Notes: generated by a model from the sequence alone, not told the origin. Shown: positions 32,703 to 41,784, counted from the stretch's first letter. The stretch is DNA of 45,749 nucleotides from Candidatus Sumerlaeaceae bacterium (GCA_019695055.1 JAIBAT010000098.1:1-45749); one strand, 5' to 3'. Numbers and translations are program-made.

Positions 32703-32786
32703 GATTATCACAAATCCATGCTACGGGGCAACTCAATCGCTCCTTGAATCCTATTTAGAGTGTGCCCAATAGAGTAGAGATGTCGT

Positions 32787-32813
32787 AACCTGCCCTCACA
32801 ATGGGGGCAGGTT
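32787..32813 (+). other. Hairpin upstream of hisD
   Basis: AACCTGCCC and GGGCAGGTT form a 9-bp perfect stem around a 9-base loop. No T-run follows. It lies between the stop of the 470-aa gene and hisD, so it may be a weak terminator or a leader structure. Confidence 0.45.
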
Positions 32814-32866
32814 AGCCCGATGAATTTCACGCCTTTGACGGGCATAAGTCGCTTTGGCCCAATAAC

Positions 32867-34159
32867 ATGAAAATTCTCAATTACCCACAGGACCTTCGCG
32901 CCATCGAGAAGGCTTTCAGCCGCAGTGAAGGTGGCGACCCGAAAGTGGAGAAGATTGTGGCGGGTGTCATCTCTGCCGTGAGGCGGCGGGGGGATGCCGC
33001 CTTGCAGGAATATACCGCGAAGTTTGACGGCAAGCGCATACTTGCCGCGAAACTGCGCGTGGACCCGAAGGTTTGCGCGGCGGCGTGGAGGCGGCTGCCT
33101 TCGGAGACGAAGGCGGCGCTGGAGTTTGCCTGTGATGGCATTGAGAACTTTCACCGCCGACAATTGAGGAACGGGTTTGTGCTGAAGTCGGCGGGGGCGC
33201 GGCTGGAGCAGCGTATTCGGCCGCTGCGGCGAGTGGGGGTTTATGTGCCGGGGGGGCGCGCGGCTTATCCGTCCACGATGCTGATGAACGTGATCCCGGC
33301 GCAGGTGGCCGGGGTGCGCGAGATTATTGTGGCGACGCCGCCGGTTCAGGGGAAGCCGGAGGATTTTGCGCCTTTTGCGGCGGCGCATTTGCTGGGTGTT
33401 TCGGACAGAATCTACCAGATGGGCGGCGCGCAGGCTGTGGCGGCGATGGCCTTCGGGACGAAATCGGTTCCCAAGGTGGACAAGGTTGTGGGGCCGGGCA
33501 ACGCGTTTGTGGCGGCGGCGAAGCGCCTGCTGTACGGCACCATTGATATCGATTCGGTGGCGGGGGAGAGCGAAGTCCTCATCATTGCGGATGATACGGC
33601 GCGTCCGGATTTTATTGCTGCCGATTTGCTGGCCCAGGCCGAGCATACGGGGGGCGAAACGGTTGTGCTGGTGGGGATTGGGGCGCGGTTTGATTTTGAG
33701 GCGGTGGGGAAGGAACTGGCCGCGCAGCTTAAGACGGCTCCGCGTCGCGCGCAGGCATCGAAGTCCCTCCGCAATGGCGGCATCTTTATCCGCGTGCGCA
33801 CCCGCGACGAGGCCGCCGAGGTGGCCAACCTCAAGGCGCCCGAGCACATGGAAATCCTGACGAAGGTCCCTGCCAAGATCGCCGACAAGGTGGACAATGT
33901 GGGGGCTGTGTTTCTGGGGCCCTATACGCCGGAGCCCATCGGGGACTATGTGGCGGGGCCAAACCACGTGTTGCCCACGGGGGGGACGGCGCGGTTCTTT
34001 TCGCCGCTGGGGGTGGATGATTTCCTGAAGGCGAGCAATGTGCTGGAATTCGACCGCGCCGGTTTTGATCGCGCAGCGGGGCACGTTATTACGTTGGCGG
34101 AGACGGAGGGGCTGTCTGCTCACGCGGAGGCTATTCGGGTAAGGCAGCGGGCGAAGTAG
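32867..34159 (+). CDS. hisD: Histidinol dehydrogenase
   Basis: It performs the last two oxidations of histidine synthesis, histidinol to histidine with two NAD+. The 430-aa length is standard. Motifs include VGVYVPGGRAAYPSTMLMNVIPAQVAGV, YQMGGAQAVAAMAFGT, KVVGPGNAFVAAAKR, DSVAGESEVLIIADD, LLAQAEHTGG (zinc-binding Gln/His), NLKAPEHMEI and VAGPNHVLPTGGTARFFSPL. No other his genes are adjacent, so the pathway is dispersed. No clear ribosome site precedes the ATG. It converges with tyrS across a repeat-filled gap. Confidence 0.95.
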   Translation: MKILNYPQDLRAIEKAFSRSEGGDPKVEKIVAGVISAVRRRGDAALQEYTAKFDGKRILAAKLRVDPKVCAAAWRRLPSETKAALEFACDGIENFHRRQLRNGFVLKSAGARLEQRIRPLRRVGVYVPGGRAAYPSTMLMNVIPAQVAGVREIIVATPPVQGKPEDFAPFAAAHLLGVSDRIYQMGGAQAVAAMAFGTKSVPKVDKVVGPGNAFVAAAKRLLYGTIDIDSVAGESEVLIIADDTARPDFIAADLLAQAEHTGGETVVLVGIGARFDFEAVGKELAAQLKTAPRRAQASKSLRNGGIFIRVRTRDEAAEVANLKAPEHMEILTKVPAKIADKVDNVGAVFLGPYTPEPIGDYVAGPNHVLPTGGTARFFSPLGVDDFLKASNVLEFDRAGFDRAAGHVITLAETEGLSAHAEAIRVRQRAK

Positions 34160-34193
34160 TCGGGTTTGTCTGGGGGGGCACTGGTTACGTTGG

Positions 34194-34310
34194 GCGGTGG
34201 TGCGTGGGGTTCGAACGATGGATTTTTGGCGGGGTACACGGGTAGGGCTCAATTGGCGCGCTCCGCGCGGGAAGAAAGCGGTGCCATGGGCACCGCACTC
34301 CAAATTTGCG
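34194..34310. repeat. Twin intergenic repeat, copy 1
   Basis: About 117 bp, nearly identical to 34406-34523, with only about three differences. It contains the perfect palindrome GCGGTGCC-ATG-GGCACCGC (34278-34296) and a GCGCGCTCCGCGCG stretch. A shared tail ACTCGAAATTGCAGGG follows each copy after diverged bases. It lies between the convergent hisD and tyrS genes. Confidence 0.85.
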
Positions 34311-34405
34311 CTCGGGAGTTTGCAGGTCTACTCGAAATTGCAGGGAGGGAACTGTTTCGGGAAAATGGTAGGACCTCAACGCTAGAGCGGTTTTTGTTAC
34401 ATTAA

Positions 34406-34523
34406 GCGGTGGTGCGTGGGGTTCGAACGATGGATTTTTGGCGGGGTACACGGGTTGGGCTGCAATTGGCGCGCTCCGCGCGGGAAGAAAGCGGTGCCAT
34501 GGGCACCGCACTCCAAATTTGCG
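34406..34523. repeat. Twin intergenic repeat, copy 2
   Basis: Direct copy of 34194-34310, with the same internal palindrome at 34491-34509. The 420-bp gap between hisD and tyrS holds these two copies and no gene. Confidence 0.85.
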
Positions 34524-34579
34524 TTCTGTAATTAGAAGGTCGACTCGAAATTGCAGGGGGAATCTTGGAGTGTGGCGGC

Positions 34580-35857
34580 CTAAGCCTTCAGCGTCACCAC
34601 CGCAAAGCGCGTTTTGCCGATCTTCAGCTTATAGACCCCGGCGGCCAGGGACACTCGGGCCAGTCCGGCTTTGTCGTCGGTGGGATGGCTGGAAATGGGT
34701 TTGGAATCGGGTTCCTCGATCACTTTGAACGCTCCCTGTTCGACGAGTCGTTGGGCTTCGCGGGCTGACTTAACGGCGCCGAGTTGAACCAATAGTTTAA
34801 CTGGCGTCGTTGCATCGGCGAGGTTGAGCTCCACGCGCTCGGCGGTTTCCTCCGGGAATTCCCCGAGCGTAAAGCGGGAGCGGAAATCGGCTGCTTCGCG
34901 CGCGGCGGCATCGGCGCCGTAGTACAGGGTAACGATGCGCTTCGCCAAATCCTCCTTCAGGTCCCGCGGGTGCCGGGATCCATTCGCCAATCCCGTTTTC
35001 AAGTCCTCCACCTCGGATGGTGTTGCTCCGGCCGCCAGGACGTAGTAATCCCACATGATCTCGTCGGGGATGCTCATGGCTTTGCCGAACATCGCCTGGC
35101 TGGGTTCCGATACGCCGATGTAGTTGCCGAGGCTCTTGCTCATCTTGTTGGCGCCGTCGAGACCTACCAGTAGAGGCATCGTCATAATGCACTGGCTGCT
35201 CATGCCAGCCTGTCGTTGGAGTTCACGTCCCACCAGGAGGTTGAACTTCTGGTCGGTGCCACCCAGTTCAAGGTCGGCCCGGACAGCGATGGAGTCGTAG
35301 CCCTGGAGCAGTGGATAGATGAACTCGTGGATGAAGATGGGGGATTCCTTGTCGAAGCGGTTGTGGAAGTCCTCGCGCTCCAACATCTGGGACACGGTGT
35401 ACTTGCTCATGAGCTCGATGGTGTCGGTGACGCTCATCTTCTCCAGCCACTCAGAGTTGTAAACGACCTCCGTCTTTTCCTTGTCCAGGATGCGGAAGAT
35501 CTGGTCCAGGTAGGTCTTTGCGTTGGCGTCCACATCCTCCTTTGTCAGGCGGGGGCGGGCCGCATTCTTCCCGCTGGGGTCGCCGATGCGGGCCGTGTAG
35601 TCGCCGATGATGAATACCACCTGATGGCCCCACTCCTGGAACTGCTTCAGTTTGCGAATGGGGACGCTGTGGCCAAGGTGGATGTCCGGCGCGGACGGGT
35701 CGGCGCCGTACTTGATACGCAGGGGTTTCTTGTCCTTGCGTGATTTCGCCAGCTTGGCGGCGAACTCGGCGCCGGGCAGCACCTCCACGGCGCTGCCGGC
35801 GAGGGCCTCAAATTCCTCCCGAATCTCGGGGGCTATGGCATTCAAGTCAGTTTTCAT
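34580..35857 (-). CDS. tyrS: Tyrosyl-tRNA synthetase
   Basis: It charges tRNA-Tyr. The 425-aa protein is a class I synthetase with the HIGH-type motif HLGH (residues 60-63), tyrosine-pocket strands ([38 protein letters not shown]) and KMSKS (238-242). The C-terminal part carries an S4-like RNA-binding domain (about 365-425: [27 protein letters not shown]...[13 protein letters not shown]). The subfamily resembles the TyrS/TyrZ branch common outside enteric bacteria. No T-box or other leader was recognised upstream. Confidence 0.95.
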   Translation of the reverse strand: MKTDLNAIAPEIREEFEALAGSAVEVLPGAEFAAKLAKSRKDKKPLRIKYGADPSAPDIHLGHSVPIRKLKQFQEWGHQVVFIIGDYTARIGDPSGKNAARPRLTKEDVDANAKTYLDQIFRILDKEKTEVVYNSEWLEKMSVTDTIELMSKYTVSQMLEREDFHNRFDKESPIFIHEFIYPLLQGYDSIAVRADLELGGTDQKFNLLVGRELQRQAGMSSQCIMTMPLLVGLDGANKMSKSLGNYIGVSEPSQAMFGKAMSIPDEIMWDYYVLAAGATPSEVEDLKTGLANGSRHPRDLKEDLAKRIVTLYYGADAAAREAADFRSRFTLGEFPEETAERVELNLADATTPVKLLVQLGAVKSAREAQRLVEQGAFKVIEEPDSKPISSHPTDDKAGLARVSLAAGVYKLKIGKTRFAVVTLKA

Positions 35858-36083
35858 GGACTCTGGCGCTAAGGCTCCCGACCACTAAAATCAACAGCCA
35901 AAAGGCTGCGGCCCGATTGGCCCTGTTGGAACGGTTTTTTGCCATCTTTTTGCCATGAATTTGGGGTCTGAATCACGTGTTCTCAGCATGTGATGCTTGC
36001 CTTGGCTGCAGGGCGGTTATCACGACGGCAGGCGTCGGAAAAATCCGTGCCCCGTCAGTGGGGCGCAAGAGAAGGACGCAACC

Positions 36084-36812
36084 ATGAGTCCCATTCGCTC
36101 CGTGCTGGTCGTCGAAGACGAACAGGCCATCTCCAACCTCGTTTCCTTTCACCTCGAACAGAATGGCTATGAGCCGGTCGTTGCCTCCGAGGGGCGCCGC
36201 GCGCTGGGTTTGCTTGAGAAGCGTGTCCCGTCACTCGTCATTCTCGACCTTATGCTGCCGGATATTGACGGAATCGAGGTCCTGAAGCGCCTGCGGGCGA
36301 TGCCGGCCTGCCAGCGGCTGCCGGTGATCCTGTTGACGGCCCGCGCCGAGGAAGGGGACCGGGTGCTTGGCCTTGAGGTCGGCGCCGACGATTATGTGAC
36401 CAAGCCCTTCTCGCCGCGGGAACTGATGTTGCGCGTCCAGAAGCTGATTGCTTCACGTGAAACAGTGGAAACGGCCTCGGTGCCCACGGTGTTTGGCTGC
36501 CTGGAGATTGACGAGGATAAGTTCCGGGTCGTCGTGGATGGCTCACCCATTGAGATTTCCGCAACGGAGATGAAACTGTTGGTGGAGCTTATGCGCTCGC
36601 GCGGAAGGGTTCTTTCCAGAAACCAGATTCTCCAAAGCGCGTGGGGATTCATGCCCAATGTCACCGAGCGCACAGTGGATACCCACGTTAAGCGCCTTCG
36701 GCAGAAGCTGGGCGCCGCGTCGCCGTACCTGGAAACGGTTCGTGGCGTGGGGTATCGATGGGTTGACTCTCCCCCCGAGGAAGCGTTCCTCAGCACCGGT
36801 ACAGATCAATAA
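36084..36812 (+). CDS. phoB: PhoB-like winged-helix response regulator
   Basis: OmpR/PhoB-type transcription factor of 242 aa. Receiver (1-120): acidic pocket E11-D12, phospho-acceptor D55 (VILDLMLPDIDG), T85 and K107 (VTKPFSPREL). The winged-helix DNA-binding domain (about 140-235) includes ISATEMKLLVELMRSRGRVLSRNQIL, ERTVDTHVKRLRQKLG and ETVRGVGYRW. AAGGA eight bases before the ATG at 36084 sets the start; the frame is open upstream to 35997 but without support. The histidine kinase follows 12 bp downstream. The target is not proven; PhoB is the best guess because of domain pattern and the pst genes nearby. Confidence 0.8.
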   Translation: MSPIRSVLVVEDEQAISNLVSFHLEQNGYEPVVASEGRRALGLLEKRVPSLVILDLMLPDIDGIEVLKRLRAMPACQRLPVILLTARAEEGDRVLGLEVGADDYVTKPFSPRELMLRVQKLIASRETVETASVPTVFGCLEIDEDKFRVVVDGSPIEISATEMKLLVELMRSRGRVLSRNQILQSAWGFMPNVTERTVDTHVKRLRQKLGAASPYLETVRGVGYRWVDSPPEEAFLSTGTDQ

Positions 36813-36824
36813 CGGAGGCGGGCC

Positions 36825-37871
36825 ATGCTGGTCGCAAACCCCATATCCTTCGCCTGCGAGATGATCGAGGCGATCCCCGAAAGCACCGCCCTCTACCTGT
36901 GGAATAGCGACCTGCTGATCCCCAACCGCTTCTGGAAGGAACGCATTGGCGAGATGTCACGCCTGTCGGATATTTCGCGCCTCAATGTGGATGTGAGCGC
37001 CCTGGCGCGCACCATGATGTCCCTCGCGCCGGACAGCGACATTCGGTTCGCCGATATTCCCCTCGACCTGCAGAATTACCGACATCTTCAGGTTTCGCAG
37101 GTGCCCGAGCACCCGGACCTCTATTTCTTCCTGCTGCGCGACGAGACGGAGGTGCGTCGCGTGGAGCAGATGCGGAAGGATTTCATCGCGAACGTGTCCC
37201 ATGAGCTTCGCACACCGCTTACCGCCGTGCGCGGGTACGTGGAGACGCTCATGGACCCGAAGTTTCTCACCATCGAGCGTGTGCGGGAGTTCCTGCCTGT
37301 CATATTTGAGCACACCGAGCGGCTGCACAACCTGATGCTCGATTTGCTGAGCCTGTCGCGGCTGGAGAATCCGAATACAGTGATTGAATTGACCCCGATT
37401 TCGTTGCTGGAAGAATTGGAGGACGCTGTCGAGGCGACGGCTCCGCTGGCGCGGATGAAGAACCTTACGGTGGAAATCCGTCCGCCGGCCGAGGATTTGC
37501 GCGTCCTGGCCAACTCAGAGCACCTTGAGCGCGTTCTCGTGAATTTGTTGGATAATGCGATCAAGTACAGCACGCCCAACGCGCCGATTATCATCTCCAC
37601 GGAGATCGAAGGCGACTGCATCTGGACCCATGTTTCGGATCAGGGACCGGGAATTGCCCCGGAGGAACTGCCGCGGGTTTTCGAACGGTTCTACCGCACC
37701 AAGGGCGCGCTGAGTGGGCGCGTTCAAGGGAGTGGGCTGGGGTTGGCCATCAGCAAGCACATCATACAGCAGCTGGGTGGCGAAATCCGCGTTTCCAGTA
37801 CGTTGGGGCAGGGATCGGATTTCTTCTTCAGCCTGCGCCTGGCCACGAAAGCCGCAAAAACGTTGGCTTAG
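36825..37871 (+). CDS. phoR: PhoR-like sensor histidine kinase without membrane segments
   Basis: The 348-aa kinase has an N-terminal sensor-like region (1-112) with a PAS-like strand pattern but no hydrophobic segment, a HisKA domain with H126 (IANVSHELRTPLTAVRGYVETL) and an HATPase domain (about 225-340) with N box NLLDNAIKYS, G1 DQGPGIAPEE, the F box and G2 GSGLGLAISKH. The HisKA sequence is strongly PhoR-like. PhoR normally carries a membrane anchor to sense the Pst complex; this one appears cytosolic. GGAGG seven bases upstream sets the start. It converges with the patatin gene, the two stops overlapping by four bases. Confidence 0.8.
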   Translation: MLVANPISFACEMIEAIPESTALYLWNSDLLIPNRFWKERIGEMSRLSDISRLNVDVSALARTMMSLAPDSDIRFADIPLDLQNYRHLQVSQVPEHPDLYFFLLRDETEVRRVEQMRKDFIANVSHELRTPLTAVRGYVETLMDPKFLTIERVREFLPVIFEHTERLHNLMLDLLSLSRLENPNTVIELTPISLLEELEDAVEATAPLARMKNLTVEIRPPAEDLRVLANSEHLERVLVNLLDNAIKYSTPNAPIIISTEIEGDCIWTHVSDQGPGIAPEELPRVFERFYRTKGALSGRVQGSGLGLAISKHIIQQLGGEIRVSSTLGQGSDFFFSLRLATKAAKTLA

Positions 37872-39331
37872 TGGGTCTCGGCGTACTTTTTGGCTGGCTT
37901 GGTTGCTTTGCCGCCGCCGATCAACTGGCGGTAGTAGCCAACCAAGGCATCTGAGGCGTGTTGCACGTTTTCGCGTGCCGCCTCGTCCAGCGCCTCCTGG
38001 TGGCTCTTTGAGAGTTTGAAGGCTGTCGGGATCTTCTTCAGCAGGTTGTCCGTGTGGTCGTCGTAGCCTTCCAGGCGCACGATGACGGTCTTCAGCTTGT
38101 CCTCGTTGTGGATGCGGCGCAGGTAATCGCCGTAGAGCAGCAGCGGGCGCAGGGTGCCGATGTCATAGATCCGCATCAGCACGGCGAACGGCCCCCAGCT
38201 TTTGTTACGCTCTACGGAGTAGGTTTCCATCCGCTGATCGGCTTCGATGACAATCATCATGACCGGCTGGTTCCTATCCACGGTCTTCATCATATTGAGG
38301 ATGGGGTCGATGCCGAGGTTTTCGTAGAGGCCACCGTCGGCCACGTGGAGCCATGGGGAGTTGAGTAGTTCCGGTGTGGCGCGGCCCGCGAGATCGGCAG
38401 GTACGCAATCCTTGTAAACCTTGAGGCGGAACGGCGCCAGCAGGATGGGGTAGGCCGCGCTGGCGGCCACGGCCTGTGACACGCGGAATTGGCCGATGTC
38501 GCTGCCGAAGTCCTCGAATGTGAGCGGTGTGACGAGGCTGCGGAAAATGACCTCGTCCTTGGGCGAGATTGCTATGTTCTTGGCGTTCTCGTTTACCAGA
38601 GTCGGGAATCGGCGGGCCGGAAGGTTTGTCATCACCAGGCGCTGACCGGAATTGTACACGGTGCCATTCAGGATCAGCACAGGGGCGGGGTCGCTGGCCC
38701 GCATTTCCTTCTGGCGGAGGTCGTCGAAGGTTTCGGGGCGCTTCCAGATCAGCTTTTCAATTTCATTGGCCAACAAATCAGTGCGCGTGAGCGAGGATCC
38801 CAACAGTTGAAGCGCCAGGGGCGGAAACCAGACCATGTGGCCGTAGGCGCGCCATTGCAGGTTTACAGCCATGGCCTTCTTGAAATCGTCGTAGAAACCC
38901 GGTGCGTGACGCTGGTCGTAGTGGGCCAGGTACCATGAGGCCGCCAGGCCACCGGCTGAGACGGTCGAGATCACCCGTACATTTTCCAAGAGAGAGCGGC
39001 CGCTGCCCGGGGCCTGAATCTGGGAAAGCTGTTCCATCACGCAGGCGGCGTAATAGGCCGACCGGCTGCCACCGCCCGAAATCGTCAGGAATACGAGAGG
39101 ATCCTTTTTAGAGGAAGGGGAAAGGTTGATATCAACGCGTTCGTGGCCCGCCGCCAGGGGAACGTTTGTGTCGGTGCTGGCTACGAAGTTCTGGCGCATT
39201 TCCCGGCGCTGGGCCGGGTCGTTCATGGTGGCGCAGGACGCCAGGAATGCTGCGGCCACCAGCACGGCCAAAATACGGGCTGTGCTACTCAAAACCACTC
39301 GCGACACGTGCTTTATGGGGCGGGAGTTCAT
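37868..39331 (-). CDS. Patatin-like phospholipase lipoprotein
   Basis: The 487-aa protein has a lipobox ASC with C33 as the lipid site, so it is anchored in the envelope. The patatin domain (about 75-400) shows the oxyanion loop SGGGSRSAYY (86-94), the nucleophile elbow STVSAGG with S125 and the Asp motif VADGGLYENLG with D332. The elbow reads T-V-S-A-G rather than the usual G-x-S-x-G. The family hydrolyses acyl esters of (phospho)lipids via a Ser-Asp dyad. The target could be its own membrane or that of a competitor; sequence does not say. No ribosome site stands out upstream, but the signal peptide supports the start. Confidence 0.82.
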   Translation of the reverse strand: MNSRPIKHVSRVVLSSTARILAVLVAAAFLASCATMNDPAQRREMRQNFVASTDTNVPLAAGHERVDINLSPSSKKDPLVFLTISGGGSRSAYYAACVMEQLSQIQAPGSGRSLLENVRVISTVSAGGLAASWYLAHYDQRHAPGFYDDFKKAMAVNLQWRAYGHMVWFPPLALQLLGSSLTRTDLLANEIEKLIWKRPETFDDLRQKEMRASDPAPVLILNGTVYNSGQRLVMTNLPARRFPTLVNENAKNIAISPKDEVIFRSLVTPLTFEDFGSDIGQFRVSQAVAASAAYPILLAPFRLKVYKDCVPADLAGRATPELLNSPWLHVADGGLYENLGIDPILNMMKTVDRNQPVMMIVIEADQRMETYSVERNKSWGPFAVLMRIYDIGTLRPLLLYGDYLRRIHNEDKLKTVIVRLEGYDDHTDNLLKKIPTAFKLSKSHQEALDEAARENVQHASDALVGYYRQLIGGGKATKPAKKYAETH

Positions 39332-39487
39332 AGTGGGGCTGTTTCCATTACCAAGCTCGTGAGACTTCTTTCATTTTCAAATGCTGTCACGAAGAATTAG
39401 TCCTCCGGCGACCCAGGTTCCTTAAACCGTGGCCTGAACAATTCCCCGATTCGCGGTAACAGGTTTCAAAATCCTCTGAAGGGCTCC

Positions 39488-40303
39488 ATGGAACTCGAAT
39501 TCTACAAATATAGCGGCGCCGGAAACGACTTTATCGCCATTAACAATATGGACGGCCGTATTCCAGAGGCGGGCCGACGGGAGCGGGTGGCCGATTGGTG
39601 CCGCCGGGGGATGTCGGTGGGCGCGGATGGGGTTCTGCTTATCGAGCCGCCCGCGGGTGACGGATTTGATTTCCGCATGCGGTACTACAACGCTGACGGG
39701 AGCGAGGGGGAGACCTGCGGAAACGGGAGCCGCTGCATAGCGCGGTTTGCCATGCAGCAGGGGATAGCCAGATCGGAAACCCGGTTTGAGACGATGGCCG
39801 GGCCGTATGAGGCTGTCGCGGTGGAGAACGAGATCCGCGTCAGTATGACGGATGCCTTTGGGATTCGCGAAGGCATCAAGATTATGGATGATGTGTTTGA
39901 GGGGGAGGTTCACTTCCTGAACACCGGTGTTCCTCATGTTGTGGTGTTTGTGGACGATGTGGACGGGGTAGACGTGTTTAATGTCGGGAGGCACCTGCGT
40001 CGGCACGCCGAGTTTCAGCCCGCTGGGGCGAATGTGAATTTCGTGCGGGTTCGCGATCCGCGGAACATTGAGGTCCGGACCTATGAGCGCGGTGTGGAGA
40101 ATGAGACACTGGCCTGCGGGACAGGGTCCATTGCCGCAGCTATCATCGCTGTCCGCAACGGGCTTGCGGAGGCCCCAGTTCGCGTCAAGACAGCCAGCGG
40201 GGAGATCCTGACCATTGGTTTCGAACCCACGGCTGGGGGGGCGAAGAATGTTACGCTGCAGGGCAGCGCGCGGCTGGTGTTTAGGGGATATATGTGTCTT
40301 TAG
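39488..40303 (+). CDS. dapF: Diaminopimelate epimerase
   Basis: It interconverts LL- and meso-diaminopimelate for lysine and peptidoglycan synthesis. The 271-aa protein has the two mirror halves of the family and both catalytic cysteines: C77 in ADGSEGETCGNGSRC and C210 in ETLACGTGSIA. KYSGAGNDFIAI, NTGVPHVVVFV, GANVNFVRV and TYERGVENETLACG are diagnostic. GAAGGG precedes the ATG. It indicates a meso-DAP cell wall. No other dap genes are adjacent. Confidence 0.95.
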   Translation: MELEFYKYSGAGNDFIAINNMDGRIPEAGRRERVADWCRRGMSVGADGVLLIEPPAGDGFDFRMRYYNADGSEGETCGNGSRCIARFAMQQGIARSETRFETMAGPYEAVAVENEIRVSMTDAFGIREGIKIMDDVFEGEVHFLNTGVPHVVVFVDDVDGVDVFNVGRHLRRHAEFQPAGANVNFVRVRDPRNIEVRTYERGVENETLACGTGSIAAAIIAVRNGLAEAPVRVKTASGEILTIGFEPTAGGAKNVTLQGSARLVFRGYMCL

Positions 40304-40384
40304 TTTTTGCCTGTTAATCGATGGACGGCGAATGAGCGATGAATCATCCAAGCTTTGAGCACTATTCGTAAATGATATTCAACC

Positions 40385-40795
40385 ATGAGATCATTTACAC
40401 ATGGGGTGCTGATATCCGTGGCTTGCTTGGCCCTTGCGGGGTGCGTCGGAGGGGCCTACTTCTCAACATTCAGTTACGTTGCAGCCACCCCGGAAGACCT
40501 GTCTTCCTCCACCTCATTTCAGAATCTGCGGGCACATTCAATTTCAAAAGGTTCCAACCGGAGAGTATGTGTTGAAGGACAGAACGGTGACAGCGCCTTG
40601 TCCATTGATCGCACTGTGGTAATTGATCAGGGACCAGTTATACTTGTGGGGTGTGTGAAGAAACTTACCCCCGTCTCGACCCCAGGAAGCCTTCAAGGTC
40701 CTAGCGGCGCGAGTTTCAGCATTGATGTCCCCATCAAGGACGATACCAGAGAGATACAGTTTGGAAGCGACCGAAAGGTTCTCTGGAAGAGATAG
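40385..40795 (+). CDS. Small lipoprotein of unknown function
   Basis: The 136-aa protein begins with a short signal (MRSFTHGVLISVACLALAGC) with lipobox LAGC and lipidated C20. The mature part is Ser/Thr-rich and beta-like with two further cysteines (VCVEGQ, LVGCVKK) that may form a disulphide. No family is recognised. No good ribosome site is visible. It lies just upstream of the toxin-like gene on the same strand, 124 bp apart. Confidence 0.55.
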   Translation: MRSFTHGVLISVACLALAGCVGGAYFSTFSYVAATPEDLSSSTSFQNLRAHSISKGSNRRVCVEGQNGDSALSIDRTVVIDQGPVILVGCVKKLTPVSTPGSLQGPSGASFSIDVPIKDDTREIQFGSDRKVLWKR

Positions 40796-40919
40796 GACTG
40801 CCACTTACCTAACCGCCCGTAAAAGCGCGTCACGTTGATCCGCACGTATGGTTCAATTTGTAACGGGGCGATTGCGATTGACCCATTAACCCATCGCAAA
40901 TCTATGTTAAGTTCGCACA

Positions 40920-41357
40920 GTGGGAATCGCTAAGAAAATAGCCGCAATCCTGGCCGTCGCGACGGGTCTCGCGATTGCTTCGTATGGGATTTATACCTAT
41001 TCCCAGCGCCCCACTGAGATACAAATCGAAGATTCAGCCAGCGCTGGTGGGGGAAATGGCTCCGCCACACCCGTGTGGACAGCAACGCAGGAATTGTCAG
41101 CCTGGGAGAATGCCGAGTCACATTGGAGGAAGCACCGTTCCGAGTTTCCCGAGTTAAAGGACGTAAACGAGTACGTGGCAGCCGCTAAAACCTTTTTTCA
41201 GTCACCACCGAGAGGAATCTTGTCAAAAGTCCGTCCCGATGGCGATGTTTTATACTTTGATCCTGCAACCAGGACCTTTGGGGTGAGAGCGGCAGATGGT
41301 GCGCCAAGAACCATGTTCCGTCCTTCGGACGGCATGCGATATTGGAACCGCCAATGA
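40920..41357 (+). CDS. Signal-anchored toxin-like nuclease domain protein
   Basis: The 145-aa protein has an N-terminal signal/anchor (about 5-27), a Gly/Ser/Ala linker and a C-terminal domain (about 65-145) resembling the C-terminal tips of Rhs/CdiA-type polymorphic toxins: SHWRKHRSEFPELKDVNEYVAAAKTFF, VRPDGDVLYFDPATRTFGV and GAPRTMFRPSDGMRYWNRQ. I associate this pattern with the BECR-type RNase fold; H68, H72, R105, T131 and the final YW are likely important, but this is from memory, not a search. The start is GTG with no clear ribosome site. The next gene overlaps its stop (ATGA) and encodes a CPCC-type immunity protein, which strongly supports a toxin role. A stand-alone, membrane-directed tip is unusual. 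Confidence 0.65.
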   Translation: MGIAKKIAAILAVATGLAIASYGIYTYSQRPTEIQIEDSASAGGGNGSATPVWTATQELSAWENAESHWRKHRSEFPELKDVNEYVAAAKTFFQSPPRGILSKVRPDGDVLYFDPATRTFGVRAADGAPRTMFRPSDGMRYWNRQ

Positions 41358-41575
41358 GTGCCGGAAAGTCGCAAGATTCGCGTTTACCCTGTCCGTGCTG
41401 CGGGGCGCGTACGCTTGATCAATTCGGCCTCTACGAGATCTGCGAAGTTTGTCATTGGGAGGACGATCCTTCTCAGTTCGCAGATCCGACCTTGGCAGGG
41501 GGAGCCAACCATCTCAGCTTAAATGAAGCGCAGGAAGCTTGGCTGGCGTTGCAACGTAAACACCCAACCAGTTAG
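41354..41575 (+). CDS. CPCC-family Cys-rich immunity-type protein
   Basis: The 73-aa protein matches the Cys_rich_CPCC pattern: LPCPCCGARTLDQFGLYEICEVCHWEDDPSQFADP...GGANHLSLNEAQEAW. C13, C15/C16, C30 and C33 probably bind zinc. Families of this type are predicted immunity proteins encoded after polymorphic toxins. The ATG overlaps the upstream toxin-like stop as ATGA, so the two are translated together, as expected for a toxin and its antidote. It has no signal peptide and would act in the cytoplasm. Confidence 0.8.
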   Translation: MSAGKSQDSRLPCPCCGARTLDQFGLYEICEVCHWEDDPSQFADPTLAGGANHLSLNEAQEAWLALQRKHPTS

Positions 41576-41577
41576 TC

Positions 41578-41784
41578 CTAATCGTTATCCGCGTCATCCG
41601 GAGTCAGGATGACTTCGCGGCTCGCGAATTCGCCGTTTACGGGGTCGTGGACTTTCTTGTCGCGCCAGGCCATGACTTCGGCGATGGTGGCGGTGCTGTC
41701 AAAAATACGCGTGAGGGTGAATTGTCGTGAGGAACCGTCGGCGTGGCGCTCGAGCACCAGCACGCGTCCTATGAGTTTGGCCAT
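41578..41784 (-). CDS. Small unknown protein downstream of dnaB
   Basis: The 68-aa protein (MAKLIGRVLVLERHADGSSR, then an acidic end in DDADND) is not recognised. It follows dnaB by 12 bp on the same strand and probably shares its transcript. The beta-rich start, TLTRIFDSTATIAEVMAWRDK and short length suggest a small stand-alone domain. It nearly touches the convergent CPCC gene (two bases apart), leaving no room for a terminator. Confidence 0.55.
   Translation of the reverse strand: MAKLIGRVLVLERHADGSSRQFTLTRIFDSTATIAEVMAWRDKKVHDPVNGEFASREVILTPDDADND

Noticed and set aside
34204..34220. tRNA-like GGTTCGAAC in the twin repeat
   Set aside because: No acceptor, D or anticodon stems can be drawn around it and no matching downstream strand is present.
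32708..34303. 531-codon open frame on the minus strand opposite hisD
   Set aside because: It is a GC-rich antisense shadow: the plus strand encodes a full hisD with all family motifs, and the antisense product is arginine/proline-rich without domains.
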